Part shown: piece by piece, positions 14,249 through 22,668 of the stretch
How the letters are laid out: every line of letters starts with the position of its first letter
Numbering within the stretch: the stretch's first letter is position 1
IMG/VR virus record: IMGVR_UViG_3300037502_003929
Span: 1 to 34,114 of that record
Source: a virus
DNA length: 34,114 nucleotides
Reading direction: 5' to 3' (one strand)
Notes under the pieces: generated by a model
What the model was told of the DNA's origin: nothing
Databases searched by the model: none
What the model saw: the letters and a program-made list of their open reading frames with translations, nothing else
Made by a program: the position numbers and the translations under genes

Positions 14249-14289
14249 TTGCAGGAGAAGGGCCACAGGGCTCTTTTTCTTATTGGTAA
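14249..14289 (+). promoter_or_regulatory. Leader hairpin with T-run before TerS, copy of the HNH leader
   Basis: TTGCAGGA (14249-14256) and GGGCTCTTTTTCTTATTGGTAA (14268-14289) repeat, with two small insertions, the leader found before the HNH gene at 9407-9442. AGGGCC and GGGCTCT can pair with one bulge and are followed by T5, so the RNA could act as an attenuator. The two copies flank the methyltransferase-amidoligase cassette. Confidence 0.45.
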
Positions 14290-14305
14290 ATGGGGAGGTG
14301 ATAGC

Positions 14306-14779
14306 ATGGGGACAAGAGGAAGAAAACCAAAGCCTACCGCTCTTAAAGTTCTAGAAGGCAATCCAGGTAAAAGACCACTAAATGATAATGAGCCAAAGCC
14401 TGAAAAGAAAGCGCCCAAATGTCCTGCATGGCTTGAGCCTGAGGCTAAGAAAGAATGGAGGCGAATGGCGAAAATTCTAGAAGCTATGGGTATTCTAACA
14501 GAGGTTGATATGACGGCCTTTGCAGGATATTGTCAGGCTTATGCCAGATGGAAAGAAGCAGAGGAGTTTCTATCAAAGCATGGCACAATCTTTAAGACCC
14601 CATCGGGATATATTCAGCAGGTACCGCAGGTATCAATTGCTCAGACGTATCTTAAAATCATGAAAGACTTCTGCACCGATTTTGGGCTTACCCCTGCTGC
14701 AAGAAGCCGTATCAGAGTAGATATAGAAGAAGTAGCAAAGGGTGATCCAATGGCAGAACTACTAAAGGTTAAATATTAG
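14306..14779 (+). CDS. terS: Terminase small subunit, P27 family
   Basis: The product has 157 residues. It starts MGTRGRKPKPTALKVLEGNP, the basic DNA-binding tail of P27-type small subunits, and continues with PKCPAWLEPEAKKEWRRMAK, MTAFAGYCQAYARWKEAEEF and a C-terminal FGLTPAARSRIRV. The protein recognises phage DNA at the packaging site and recruits the large subunit. The ATG at 14306 follows GGGGAGGTG; a GTG/ATG-type extension to 14249 would include the leader hairpin and is rejected. The large subunit gene starts 14 bases after the stop. Assignment is firm. Confidence 0.93.
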   Translation: MGTRGRKPKPTALKVLEGNPGKRPLNDNEPKPEKKAPKCPAWLEPEAKKEWRRMAKILEAMGILTEVDMTAFAGYCQAYARWKEAEEFLSKHGTIFKTPSGYIQQVPQVSIAQTYLKIMKDFCTDFGLTPAARSRIRVDIEEVAKGDPMAELLKVKY

Positions 14780-14793
14780 AGGAGGTGGTTAAG

Positions 14794-17388
14794 ATGCCTT
14801 ACTCTGAAGAAAAAGCAAATAGAGTCATCCAGTTTATACAGCAGCTTAAACTTACCAAAGGGAAATGGGCAGGGCAGCCATTTAAACTACTTCCTTGGGA
14901 GATTGATTTAATTAAAAAAACTTTTGGTACAGTGAGAGAAGATGGTACAAGGCAGTATAGAACTGTATATGTTGAAATTCCTAAAAAATCAGGTAAAGCA
15001 TTAGCCATTGATACCCCAATACCAACACCTGATGGCTTTACTACAATGGGAGAGTTAAAACCTGGAGATAAAGTATTTGATGAAAACGGAAAGATATGTA
15101 ATGTTGTAGCCTGTACTGAGGTTATGTATGGTAGGCCCTGTTATGAAGTGTGTTTTTCTGATGGGAGCAGTATTGTTGCCGATGGAGAGCATTTGTGGCA
15201 AGTCAATGAATATAGACCTTATACAGCACCATACTATGAAACAAAAATATTGAAAACAGAAGATATGAAAGATAATATAAAACATAAAAATGGGTGCTAC
15301 AACTATAGGATCCCTACTGCCGCAGCTTTAGATTTAGAAGAAAAGAAATTGATAATTCCGCCTTATGTATTAGGTGTTTGGCTGGCTGATGGAAATAGCT
15401 ACAATGCAAGTTTTACTTGTAACATCAATGATTTGGAAATTGCCGATAAAGTTGTAGGCTATGGTGTGGAGGTTAGAGAGTGGAAATCAACTAATTCTGG
15501 GAGTGTTCATCTAGCATTTGGAAACGGGAATAGACGTCAATCTGATAGGAATAAATCATGGAATGCAAAAATGCGTAAAATGGGATTAATCTGTAATAAA
15601 CACATCCCTAAAGAATACCTTAGAAGTTCTATAAATCAAAGGAAAGAACTACTAAAGGGATTAATGGATTGTGATGGTCACATAACTAAACAAGGTGAAT
15701 GCGAATATATGACCGTTAGCAAAAGATTAGCTGAGGATGTGGCAGAACTTATTCGTAGCTTAGGGTTTAAATGTTCAATTAATGAAGGGAGAGCCACGCT
15801 AAACCAAAAAGACTGTGGACCTAAATATCGTATTAATTTCTTTTCATACAGGAGCAATCCTGTTTTTTATTTGCAAAGAAAAAGTAATAGATTAAAGAAA
15901 GACCCAATAAAACCCACTAAAAATTCCTTTAGGACAATTACAGCTATTAATGAAGTGCCATCTGTCCCAGTGAAATGTATCCAAGTAGATAGTCCATCAA
16001 GGCTTTATTTAGCTGGGAAATCTATGGTGCCTACACATAACAGTGAACTCGCCGCAGCCATAGCCCTTTATATGTTATGCGCCGATGGGGAATCCAACGC
16101 TGAGGTTTATGTAGCCGCATGTGACAGGCAGCAGGCCAGTATTATTTTCAACACCAGCGTCAACTTCGTTGAGGGAAATAAAACCCTTTCAAATGTAACT
16201 AAAACAGTAATGTCCACGAAAAGAATTGTCTATCCGAGAACAGGGAGTTTTTATCAAGTTCTAAGTTCCGATGTAAAATCAAAATCAGGCCTGAATGTTT
16301 CTTGTGTAATACTAGATGAGATTTGGACCTATCCTAATGCTGACCTTGCCAGGATGCTTACGACTGGTTCCGGTGATGCCAGAGAGCAACCACTATTTTT
16401 ATACCTTACAACAGCAGGAGATAAGCTAAGAGGCTACGGCTGGGAGATGCACCAAAAGGCTAAAGATATTCTAAATGGCAGGAGAGTGGATGATACCTTT
16501 CTTCCAATTATCTATGGACTTGAAGAAGGAGATGACTGGGAAGATGAGAAGAATTGGTATAAAGCCAATCCTAGTCTAGGGCACACCATTCAAATTGAAA
16601 GAATCAGAGAGCACTTCCAGCAGGCAAAGCAAGACCCAGCAGAAGAAGCTCTCTTTAAACAATTAAGACTCAACATGTGGCTTAAGCAGAACATCAAGTG
16701 GATGCCTATGCAGACTTGGGAGAAGTGTAGTTACCCAGTTGACCCTGAAAAACTAGAAGGCAGAATTTGTTACGGAGGACTGGATTTATCCAGTTCTACA
16801 GATATTACGGCTTTTGTATTAGTGTTTCCACCTAATGAAGAAGATGATAAATACTATGTGCTTCCATACTTTTGGCTGCCAGAAGACACCTTGGACTTAA
16901 GAGTAAGAAGAGATCATGTTCCCTATGATATTTGGAAAAGAGAAGGATACCTTGAAACCACAGAAGGAAATGTCATACACTATGGCTTTATTGAAAAATT
17001 CATCGAGGATTTAGGAACTCGATTTAATATACAAGAAATCGCTTTTGACCGCTGGGGGGCAGTGCAGATGGTGCAGAACCTAGAAGGAGCAGGTTTTACA
17101 GTAGTACCGTTTGGACAGGGATTTAAAGACATGTCCCCACCAACGAAGGAACTGATGAAGCTGGCACTGGAAAAACGAATCGCCCACGGAGGACACCCAG
17201 TCCTTAGTTGGATGATGGATAATATTCATGTAAGAACAGACCCGGCAGGGAATATAAAGCCAGATAAGGAAAGGTCAACTGAGAAGATAGATGGTGCGGT
17301 GGCAATGATTATGGCGCTTGATAGAGCCATTAGAAATGAAGGGAGCACCAGAAGTGTATATGATGAAAGGGGGATATGGGGGATATGA
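14794..17388 (+). CDS. terL: Terminase large subunit, intein-interrupted
   Basis: The precursor has 864 residues, of which 348 are intein, leaving 516, normal for the family. The extein N-terminus ends EIPKKSGK at residue 68 and resumes with SELAAAIALYML after the intein, so the insertion lies between Lys and Ser of the Walker A motif. Walker B is CVILDEIW. The C-terminal nuclease has GGLDLSSSTD, AFDRWGAVQM and DKERSTEKIDGAVAMIMA, carrying the acidic metal ligands. The protein is the ATP-driven motor and nuclease that packages DNA into the prohead through the portal. The ATG at 14794 lies 8 bases after GGAGG; a GTG at 14785 overlaps that site. Packaging needs correct splicing. Confidence 0.95.
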   Translation: MPYSEEKANRVIQFIQQLKLTKGKWAGQPFKLLPWEIDLIKKTFGTVREDGTRQYRTVYVEIPKKSGKALAIDTPIPTPDGFTTMGELKPGDKVFDENGKICNVVACTEVMYGRPCYEVCFSDGSSIVADGEHLWQVNEYRPYTAPYYETKILKTEDMKDNIKHKNGCYNYRIPTAAALDLEEKKLIIPPYVLGVWLADGNSYNASFTCNINDLEIADKVVGYGVEVREWKSTNSGSVHLAFGNGNRRQSDRNKSWNAKMRKMGLICNKHIPKEYLRSSINQRKELLKGLMDCDGHITKQGECEYMTVSKRLAEDVAELIRSLGFKCSINEGRATLNQKDCGPKYRINFFSYRSNPVFYLQRKSNRLKKDPIKPTKNSFRTITAINEVPSVPVKCIQVDSPSRLYLAGKSMVPTHNSELAAAIALYMLCADGESNAEVYVAACDRQQASIIFNTSVNFVEGNKTLSNVTKTVMSTKRIVYPRTGSFYQVLSSDVKSKSGLNVSCVILDEIWTYPNADLARMLTTGSGDAREQPLFLYLTTAGDKLRGYGWEMHQKAKDILNGRRVDDTFLPIIYGLEEGDDWEDEKNWYKANPSLGHTIQIERIREHFQQAKQDPAEEALFKQLRLNMWLKQNIKWMPMQTWEKCSYPVDPEKLEGRICYGGLDLSSSTDITAFVLVFPPNEEDDKYYVLPYFWLPEDTLDLRVRRDHVPYDIWKREGYLETTEGNVIHYGFIEKFIEDLGTRFNIQEIAFDRWGAVQMVQNLEGAGFTVVPFGQGFKDMSPPTKELMKLALEKRIAHGGHPVLSWMMDNIHVRTDPAGNIKPDKERSTEKIDGAVAMIMALDRAIRNEGSTRSVYDERGIWGI
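14998..16041 (+). mobile_element. Class 3 intein with LAGLIDADG endonuclease in TerL Walker A
   Basis: The intein has 348 residues. It starts with Ala1 rather than Cys or Ser (ALAIDTPIPTPDGF) and ends PTHN before Ser +1. Three residues match the WCT triad of class 3 inteins: Trp67 two positions after the block B His (ADGEHLWQV), Cys327 in block F (PVKCIQVDSPSR) and Thr346 in PTHN. In that class the block F Cys makes the first nucleophilic attack. The endonuclease has two LAGLIDADG helices, VLGVWLADG (124-132) and LKGLMDCDG (219-227), each with an intact acidic residue, so it may be active. The coding is in frame throughout, in contrast to the polymerase intein. Confidence 0.93.
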
Positions 17389-18608
17389 AAATGCTTGAAA
17401 GATTTTTTAGGTCTAGAGATAAGCCAAGCAACAGCTTTTGGAACACAACCTACAGCTTTTTCTTTGGACCAACCACCAGTGGAAAAACAGTAAATGAAAG
17501 AACCGCTATGCAAACAACTGCTGTGTATGCCTGTGTGAGAATTCTTTCAGAAACACTGGCCAGTCTGCCCCTTCATGTATATAGGCATACGAATAATGGC
17601 AAAGAAAAAGCAATAACCAATCCTTTATACAGAATCCTTCATGATGAGCCAAACCCTGAGATGACTTCCTTTGTGTTTAGAGAAACGCTGATGGGTCATC
17701 TTTTATTATGGGGAAATGCCTATGCTCAGATTATAAGAGATGGCAGAGGAAGAGTTGTAGCACTTTACCCCTTATTACCTGACAGAATGGAAGTAGATAG
17801 AACCGCTACAGGGGAACTTTTCTATGAATACCAAAGTGACAAAGGTAAGGTTGTTTTAAGAAAAGAGGATGTGCTCCATATCCCAGGGCTAGGGTTTGAC
17901 GGTGTGAAGGGCCAGTCCCCAATTGCAATGGCTAAAAATGCTATTGGAATGGCCATAGCAACTGAAGAATATGGAGCTAAGTTTTTCTCTAATGGAGCCA
18001 ATCCTGGAGGTGTACTTGAACACCCAGGGGTTGTTAAAGATCCAAAACGTGTGAGAGACAGCTGGAATGCAGTTTATCAAGGCAGCAGCAATGCCCATAG
18101 GGTAGCAGTCCTTGAAGAAGGCATGAAATTTACACCTATTGGTATTCCGCCAGAACAAGCACAGTTTATCGCTACAAGAAAGTTTCAACTAAATGAGATA
18201 GCTCGAATTTTCAGGATACCACCCCATATGATTGGGGATCTTGAGAAGTCGAGCTTTTCTAATATAGAGCAGCAATCGCTGGAGTTTGTGAAATACACTC
18301 TTGACCCTTGGGTGGTCAGATGGGAGATGGCTCTGCAAAAGGCACTTTTTACACCAGCAGAAAAGCAGGAGTACTTTATAAAATTTAATGTTGATGGGCT
18401 CCTTAGGGGAGATTACAAAAGCAGAATGGAGGGCTATTCTGTCGGGCGTCAAAATGGCTGGCTTTCAGCCAATGACATAAGAGAACTTGAAGATCTCAAT
18501 CGTATTCCTGAGGAGCTAGGAGGTGATCTATATCTGATCAATGGCAATATGACCAAGCTTGAAGACGCTGGTGCTTTTGCGAAAAAGACAAGTGGAGAGG
18601 AGGCATAA
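17385..18608 (+). CDS. Portal protein, HK97 family
   Basis: The product has about 407 residues. It includes QTTAVYACVRILSETLASLP, DEPNPEMTSFVFRETLMGHL, LLWGNAYAQIIRDGRGRV, the capsid-family motif VLHIPGLGFDGVKGQSPIAM, and RKFQLNEIARIFRIPPHMIG followed by SSFSNIEQQSLEF. These are typical of the phage portal family of HK97-type viruses. Twelve copies form the ring through which TerL pumps DNA. ATGs at 17376, 17385 and 17391 are in frame. I chose 17385, which overlaps the TerL stop by 4 bases; 17391 is equally possible. The protease gene follows 2 bases after the stop. Confidence 0.94.
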   Translation: MKMLERFFRSRDKPSNSFWNTTYSFFFGPTTSGKTVNERTAMQTTAVYACVRILSETLASLPLHVYRHTNNGKEKAITNPLYRILHDEPNPEMTSFVFRETLMGHLLLWGNAYAQIIRDGRGRVVALYPLLPDRMEVDRTATGELFYEYQSDKGKVVLRKEDVLHIPGLGFDGVKGQSPIAMAKNAIGMAIATEEYGAKFFSNGANPGGVLEHPGVVKDPKRVRDSWNAVYQGSSNAHRVAVLEEGMKFTPIGIPPEQAQFIATRKFQLNEIARIFRIPPHMIGDLEKSSFSNIEQQSLEFVKYTLDPWVVRWEMALQKALFTPAEKQEYFIKFNVDGLLRGDYKSRMEGYSVGRQNGWLSANDIRELEDLNRIPEELGGDLYLINGNMTKLEDAGAFAKKTSGEEA

Positions 18609-18610
18609 CT

Positions 18611-19300
18611 TTGAAGAAGAAGTTTTGGAACTGGGTCGCCTCTGATGAGGGCAGAACCCTTTATTTAGATGGGGCCATAGCAGAGGAGACTTGGTTTGGC
18701 GACGAGGTAACCCCTAAACAGTTTAAATCAGAGCTACTAAGTGGAGAAGGTGACATTACCATTTGGATTAATAGTCCTGGCGGTGATGTTTTTGCAGCAA
18801 GTCAAATCTACAATATGCTGATGGACTACAAAGGCAAAGTTACTGTGAAAATTGATGGCATTGCCGCCAGTGCCGCTTCAGTGATTGCAATGGCGGGTGA
18901 AGAAGTACTGATTTCACCAACTGGCCTTATGATGATTCATAATCCAATGACTATGGCCTTTGGCGATGCGGAGGAAATGGAGAGAGCCATTGGCATGTTA
19001 AGCGAAGTAAAAGAAAGTATTATCAATGCCTATGAGCTAAAAACAGGTCTTTCAAGAGTAAAACTTTCACATTTTATGGACGCAGAAACTTGGTTCAATG
19101 CCAAAAAAGCTGTGGAGCTTGGATTTGCAGACGGGATTTTATTCTCAAACTCTAGAACAGACATCCCAAACAGCGAAGGGGTATCTTTCAGCAACATTGC
19201 AGTTATAAATTCGCTTATAGACAAACTTCCCAAAAAGGAAACTAAGCAGGTGATAGATATTACACAATTTTACAAGAGACTTGATCTCTTAAGAAAATAA
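18611..19300 (+). CDS. ClpP-like prohead maturation protease
   Basis: The protein has 229 residues from a TTG at 18611, 8 bases after GAGGAGG. It has a ClpP/crotonase-like serine protease fold: INSPGGDVFAASQIYNML (53-70), IDGIAASAASVIAMAG (81-96) with the likely nucleophile Ser87, and LMMIHNPMTMAFGDAEEM with catalytic His110. GLSRVKLSHFMDAETWFNA supplies the later acidic part. The enzyme processes the N-terminal scaffold arm of the capsid protein encoded next, allowing head expansion. The C-terminal 45 residues are variable and may be removed by self-cleavage, as in relatives. Confidence 0.93.
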   Translation: MKKKFWNWVASDEGRTLYLDGAIAEETWFGDEVTPKQFKSELLSGEGDITIWINSPGGDVFAASQIYNMLMDYKGKVTVKIDGIAASAASVIAMAGEEVLISPTGLMMIHNPMTMAFGDAEEMERAIGMLSEVKESIINAYELKTGLSRVKLSHFMDAETWFNAKKAVELGFADGILFSNSRTDIPNSEGVSFSNIAVINSLIDKLPKKETKQVIDITQFYKRLDLLRK

Positions 19301-19313
19301 GGAGGCAGACACA

Positions 19314-20504
19314 ATGAATAGAATTTTAGAACTTCGTGAAAAAAGAGCAAAGGTATGGGAGGATGCAAAAGCCTTTCTTGATTCCAAAAGAGGCAAAGAT
19401 GGCCTTATTTCTCCGGAAGATGCAGCAGTATATGAAAAAATGGAAGATGAAGTGGTTAGTCTTGGCAGGGAAATTGACCGTTTGGAAAGACAAGCAGCTA
19501 TTGATTTAGAGCTCTCAAAGGCTGTAAATTCACCTCTGACCACAAGACCACACGGAGCGGAGAAAGGGAAAACGGGCAGGGCCAGTGATGAATACAAGGA
19601 TGCCTTTTGGAGAGCCATGAGAAACAAACACAGCTTTGATGTGCAAAATGCTCTCCAAGTAGGAACAGATTCAGAAGGTGGCTATCTAGTGCCAGATGAA
19701 TTTGAAAGAACACTGGTGCAGGCCCTTGAAGAAGAGAACATCTTTAGAACTTTAGCAAAGGTGATTACAACATCGTCAGGGGACAGAAAGATTCCGGTTG
19801 TCGCATCAAAGGGGACTGCATCATGGGTAGATGAAGAAGGCCTTATCCCGGAATCTGATGATGCATTGGGTCAAGTATCCATTGGCGCATATAAAGTGGC
19901 TACCATGATCAAAGTGTCCGAGGAGCTTCTCAATGACAGTGTCTTTAATCTGGAAAGCTATATCGCCAGAGAGTTTGCAAGAAGAATTGGAGCCAAGGAA
20001 GAAGAGGCATTCTTTATTGGAGATGGAGTAGGAAAACCAACAGGCATTTTCAATGCCACTGGCGGTGCAGAGCTTGGCATCACTACAGCCAGTGCCACTG
20101 CCATTACATTTGACGAGATTATGGATCTTTTTTATTCACTAAGATCTCCATATAGAAAGAATGCAACCTTTGTAATGAATGATGCAACAGTCAAGCTTAT
20201 CAGAAAACTTAAGGACGGAAATGGCCAATATTTATGGCAGCCTTCTGTGCAGGCGGGACAGCCGGATACTATTCTCAATAGACCGGTTAAAACCTCGAGT
20301 TTTGTGCCAACAGTAGAAGCAGGGGCCAAAACCATCGCTTTTGGTGACTTTGGGTATTACTGGGTAGCAGATAGACAAGGTAGATCATTTCAAAGACTGA
20401 ATGAGCTCTTTGCAGCTACAGGTCAAGTTGGTTTTAGGGCAACACAGCGTGTAGACGGAAAGCTCATTCTTCCTGAAGCCATCAAGGTGCTTAAACAAAA
20501 ATAG
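19314..20504 (+). CDS. Major capsid protein, HK97 fold
   Basis: The precursor has 396 residues. Residues 1-70 are a charged coiled coil (delta/scaffold domain), followed by a basic linker near HGAEKGKTGRASDEY that is a plausible cleavage zone for the protease upstream. The mature part starts around DAFWRAMRNKHSF and includes LQVGTDSEGGYLVPDEFERT, KIPVVASKGTASWVDEEGLI, VSEELLNDSVFNLESYIARE and FIGDGVGKPTGIF, all classic for this family. RPVKTSSFVP and the C-terminal GFRATQRVDGKLILPEA complete the fold. The ATG at 19314 follows GGAGGCAG. The cleavage position is inferred, the identity is certain. Confidence 0.96.
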   Translation: MNRILELREKRAKVWEDAKAFLDSKRGKDGLISPEDAAVYEKMEDEVVSLGREIDRLERQAAIDLELSKAVNSPLTTRPHGAEKGKTGRASDEYKDAFWRAMRNKHSFDVQNALQVGTDSEGGYLVPDEFERTLVQALEEENIFRTLAKVITTSSGDRKIPVVASKGTASWVDEEGLIPESDDALGQVSIGAYKVATMIKVSEELLNDSVFNLESYIAREFARRIGAKEEEAFFIGDGVGKPTGIFNATGGAELGITTASATAITFDEIMDLFYSLRSPYRKNATFVMNDATVKLIRKLKDGNGQYLWQPSVQAGQPDTILNRPVKTSSFVPTVEAGAKTIAFGDFGYYWVADRQGRSFQRLNELFAATGQVGFRATQRVDGKLILPEAIKVLKQK

Positions 20505-20516
20505 GCGGTGATGAAT

Positions 20517-20741
20517 ATGAGCTACAATACTAAGAATCACAAAGAGCAAGGCGGAGAAAGAACCATCATTGAGGGAGAGCTTGTAATCGCAGAAGGCGGC
20601 AAGCTCATTTTTAATGATGAGGAATTAAAGCCTGCTGCTTTTCAAGATGCAAGTACAGCTTCTACTGTTGCAGGTGTGGTGGCTGATTTAAATGCACTGA
20701 TTACAAAGCTTAAAGCAGCTGGTTTAATGGCCAGCGAATAA
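20517..20741 (+). CDS. Probable head fibre protein
   Basis: The product has 74 residues from the ATG at 20517; two closer upstream starts lie on or next to the ribosome site GGCGG. The first half is polar (ERTIIEGELVIAEGGKLIF). The second half contains a run of Ala, Ser, Thr and Asp (AAFQDASTASTVAGVVADLN) and a C-terminal helix. Small proteins with this composition directly after the capsid gene match the phi29 gp8.5-type head fibre family seen in many phages of Gram-positive bacteria. They decorate the outer capsid. The match is by pattern and position, so function is tentative. Confidence 0.62.
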   Translation: MSYNTKNHKEQGGERTIIEGELVIAEGGKLIFNDEELKPAAFQDASTASTVAGVVADLNALITKLKAAGLMASE

Positions 20742-20755
20742 AGGAGGTGGGCGCA

Positions 20756-21034
20756 TTGATCGTCACACTTGAAGAAACTAAGCTATGGATTAGAGTGGAG
20801 CATTCTGATGAAGATGCGCTCATTGAAAGCTTTATATTGGCGGCGGAGGAGTTTGTAGAAGGCATCCTCCGCTTTCCACTAAGTGAATTTGATGGAAATG
20901 TTCCAGGGGCTATCAAACACGCTGTTTTCTTTACTGTTTCCAAGTTTTATGAAGATAGAAATGAGCTTGATATGGCAGATTTAAATGATGTCCTTCGGGA
21001 TCTTCTCTTTTCATACAGAAAGGCGGAGTGGTAA
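20756..21034 (+). CDS. Head-tail connector, HK97 gp6-like
   Basis: The product has 92 residues from a TTG at 20756, 9 bases after AAGGAGG; a GTG at 20747 lies against the ribosome site. MIVTLEETKLWIRVEHSDED, ALIESFILAAEEFVEGIL and VPGAIKHAVFFTVSKFYEDR are the hallmark helices of the gp6-type adaptor, which forms a ring under the portal. The stop codon overlaps the next start by one base (TAATG). The position between capsid and joining proteins supports the call. Confidence 0.88.
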   Translation: MIVTLEETKLWIRVEHSDEDALIESFILAAEEFVEGILRFPLSEFDGNVPGAIKHAVFFTVSKFYEDRNELDMADLNDVLRDLLFSYRKAEW

Positions 21035-21360
21035 TGAAAATAGGGGAGTTTAAGCATCGCATTAATATAGTCAAACCGGTTATAGAAATTAACGAGAATG
21101 GATTTGAGGTAAAAACCCATGAGACTTATAAAACGCTGTGGGCAAAGGTTACGAATCTTAATGGCAAGGAGTACTTTGAGGCAGCAGCGCTTCAAAAGGA
21201 AAAGATGGTCAAATTCATCTTTAGAGCTGTAAAAGGCATTGATGAAACTATGAAGATTGATTTTGATGGAAAACTCTACGACATCACCTTTATAGACAAC
21301 ATTAAGTATGAGAATAAGTACATGGAAGTCAAAGCGCTGGAGGTGGATGACAGTGGCTAA
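21034..21360 (+). CDS. Head-tail joining (head closure) protein
   Basis: The protein has 108 residues from an ATG at 21034. It begins MKIGEFKHRINIVKPVIEIN and has ETYKTLWAKVTNLNGKEYFE, KFIFRAVKGIDETMKIDFDG and YDITFIDNI, the beta-rich pattern of SPP1 gp16-type head closure proteins. These bind under the connector ring and keep DNA in the head until the tail attaches. The end overlaps the next gene by 8 bases. Confidence 0.85.
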   Translation: MKIGEFKHRINIVKPVIEINENGFEVKTHETYKTLWAKVTNLNGKEYFEAAALQKEKMVKFIFRAVKGIDETMKIDFDGKLYDITFIDNIKYENKYMEVKALEVDDSG

Positions 21361-21751
21361 AATAGAACTTGAGGGGATGCAGGAACTCATTGATAAAGTC
21401 AATAAGTTAGGGTCTAAAGGTGATGAAATCAAGAAAAAGGCCCTAGATAAAGCGGGTGAAATGGTAAAACAAACCATGGAGAAAAAAGCAACCAGGTCTA
21501 AATCAAGTAAAAGACATATGGCTGATCATATAAAAGTGTCGGATATAGAGCGTAGCAATGGCATTGACTTTGTAAAGGTTGGTCCAGATAAAGGGGATGT
21601 ATCAGAGTTCTTTTATTCCAAGTTTACAGAATGGGGAACCTCAAAAATCCCTGCACAGCACTGGGCATCTAAATCCGTAAAGGAAAATCAGAAAAAGATT
21701 AATGAAGTTATACGAGGCGAACTAGAAAGGGGGCTTAAGGACCTTGATTAA
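21353..21751 (+). CDS. HK97 gp10-family tail protein
   Basis: The product has 132 residues from a GTG at 21353, 9 bases after GGAGG; an ATG at 21347 is too close to that site. It starts with a helical region (MQELIDKVNKLGSKGDEIKK, ALDKAGEMVKQTMEKKA) and continues with DFVKVGPDKGDVSEFFYSKF and EWGTSKIPAQHWASKSVKEN. This matches the gp10 family found between head closure and tail tube genes, which takes part in joining head and tail. It overlaps the next gene by 8 bases. Confidence 0.87.
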   Translation: MAKIELEGMQELIDKVNKLGSKGDEIKKKALDKAGEMVKQTMEKKATRSKSSKRHMADHIKVSDIERSNGIDFVKVGPDKGDVSEFFYSKFTEWGTSKIPAQHWASKSVKENQKKINEVIRGELERGLKDLD

Positions 21752-22079
21752 CAAGTTAGTGATAGATACATTAAGACCTCTGGGTGTTCCAGTGGGTTTT
21801 CAAAAATACTCTGGAAAAGCCAGCACCTATATTACCTTCCACGAGTATTTGGCTTCAGGAGAGGAATTTGAAGAAGATGCAGAAAGCTTTACTGGCCATT
21901 ACATTCAAGTGGATGTTTGGTCGAAAGAGGACTATGGCATCCTCGTTAAAAACATCAAGGTGAGGCTTCTTGAAGCAGGATTTAAAAGAATCGATGAAGC
22001 TGATTTTTATGAAACAGATACTGGTCTTTACCATAAGGGTCTGAGATTTTTTTATTTAGAAGAACAGGAGGTCGCATAA
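21744..22079 (+). CDS. Tail completion / tail terminator protein
   Basis: The product has 111 residues from a TTG at 21744, after AAGGGGG. The sequence LRPLGVPVGFQKYSGKASTY, ITFHEYLASGEEFEED and GHYIQVDVWSKEDYGILVKN fits the small alpha-beta tail completion proteins (SPP1 gp17-like) that cap the tail tube. It is located exactly where this gene is expected, before the tail tube gene, whose ATG follows its stop without a gap. Confidence 0.78.
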   Translation: MINKLVIDTLRPLGVPVGFQKYSGKASTYITFHEYLASGEEFEEDAESFTGHYIQVDVWSKEDYGILVKNIKVRLLEAGFKRIDEADFYETDTGLYHKGLRFFYLEEQEVA

Positions 22080-22652
22080 ATGGCTAGACAAATTGGTCTT
22101 AAGGATATTCACATTGCAATACTAACAAAAGATGATGCTACTGAAGTAGCCTATTCTACCCCGACAAAATTAGAACGAGCAATAAGTGCTAAGATTACAC
22201 CAAAGATATCCTCAGAAAATATCTATTCTGATGATACGGTTGAAGATGTGATTTCAGCTTTTGAAGGTGTGGATGTGGAGATTGAAACGAATCAGCTATC
22301 CCTCGAAAGTAGAGCCAAGCTTCAAGGAGCAAAGGTAGTAAAAGGCGTCTTAATTGAAAGCAAAAACGATATTCCACCAACAGTGGCGCTAGGGTTTAAA
22401 TCGAAAAAAAGCAACGGAAAATACCGCTTTGTGTGGCTATTGAAAGGGAAGTTTGAGCTTGCTCCAGATGAATACGATACTGAAGGTGAAAAGCCACAGC
22501 CTAAAACAGCAAAGCTTAAAGGGACATTCTTTGCAAGAGATTATGACGGAAACTTTAGATTTCTTGCCGATGAGGATGCAGTGGGAATTGATACAAGCAT
22601 TATAGCTGCTTGGTTTACTGCTGTTCCAGATGAACCAGTACCTACACCATAG
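22080..22652 (+). CDS. Major tail tube protein, phi13 type
   Basis: The product has 190 residues. MARQIGLKDIHIAILTKDD, KISSENIYSDDTVEDVISAF, FEGVDVEIETNQLSLESRAK and GTFFARDYDGNFRFLADED are typical of the phi13-type major tail proteins. They stack as hexamer rings to make the non-contractile tail tube. The ribosome site AGGAGG overlaps the end of the previous gene and the ATG directly follows that stop. Confidence 0.91.
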   Translation: MARQIGLKDIHIAILTKDDATEVAYSTPTKLERAISAKITPKISSENIYSDDTVEDVISAFEGVDVEIETNQLSLESRAKLQGAKVVKGVLIESKNDIPPTVALGFKSKKSNGKYRFVWLLKGKFELAPDEYDTEGEKPQPKTAKLKGTFFARDYDGNFRFLADEDAVGIDTSIIAAWFTAVPDEPVPTP

Positions 22653-22668
22653 AAGGGAGTGACAATAT

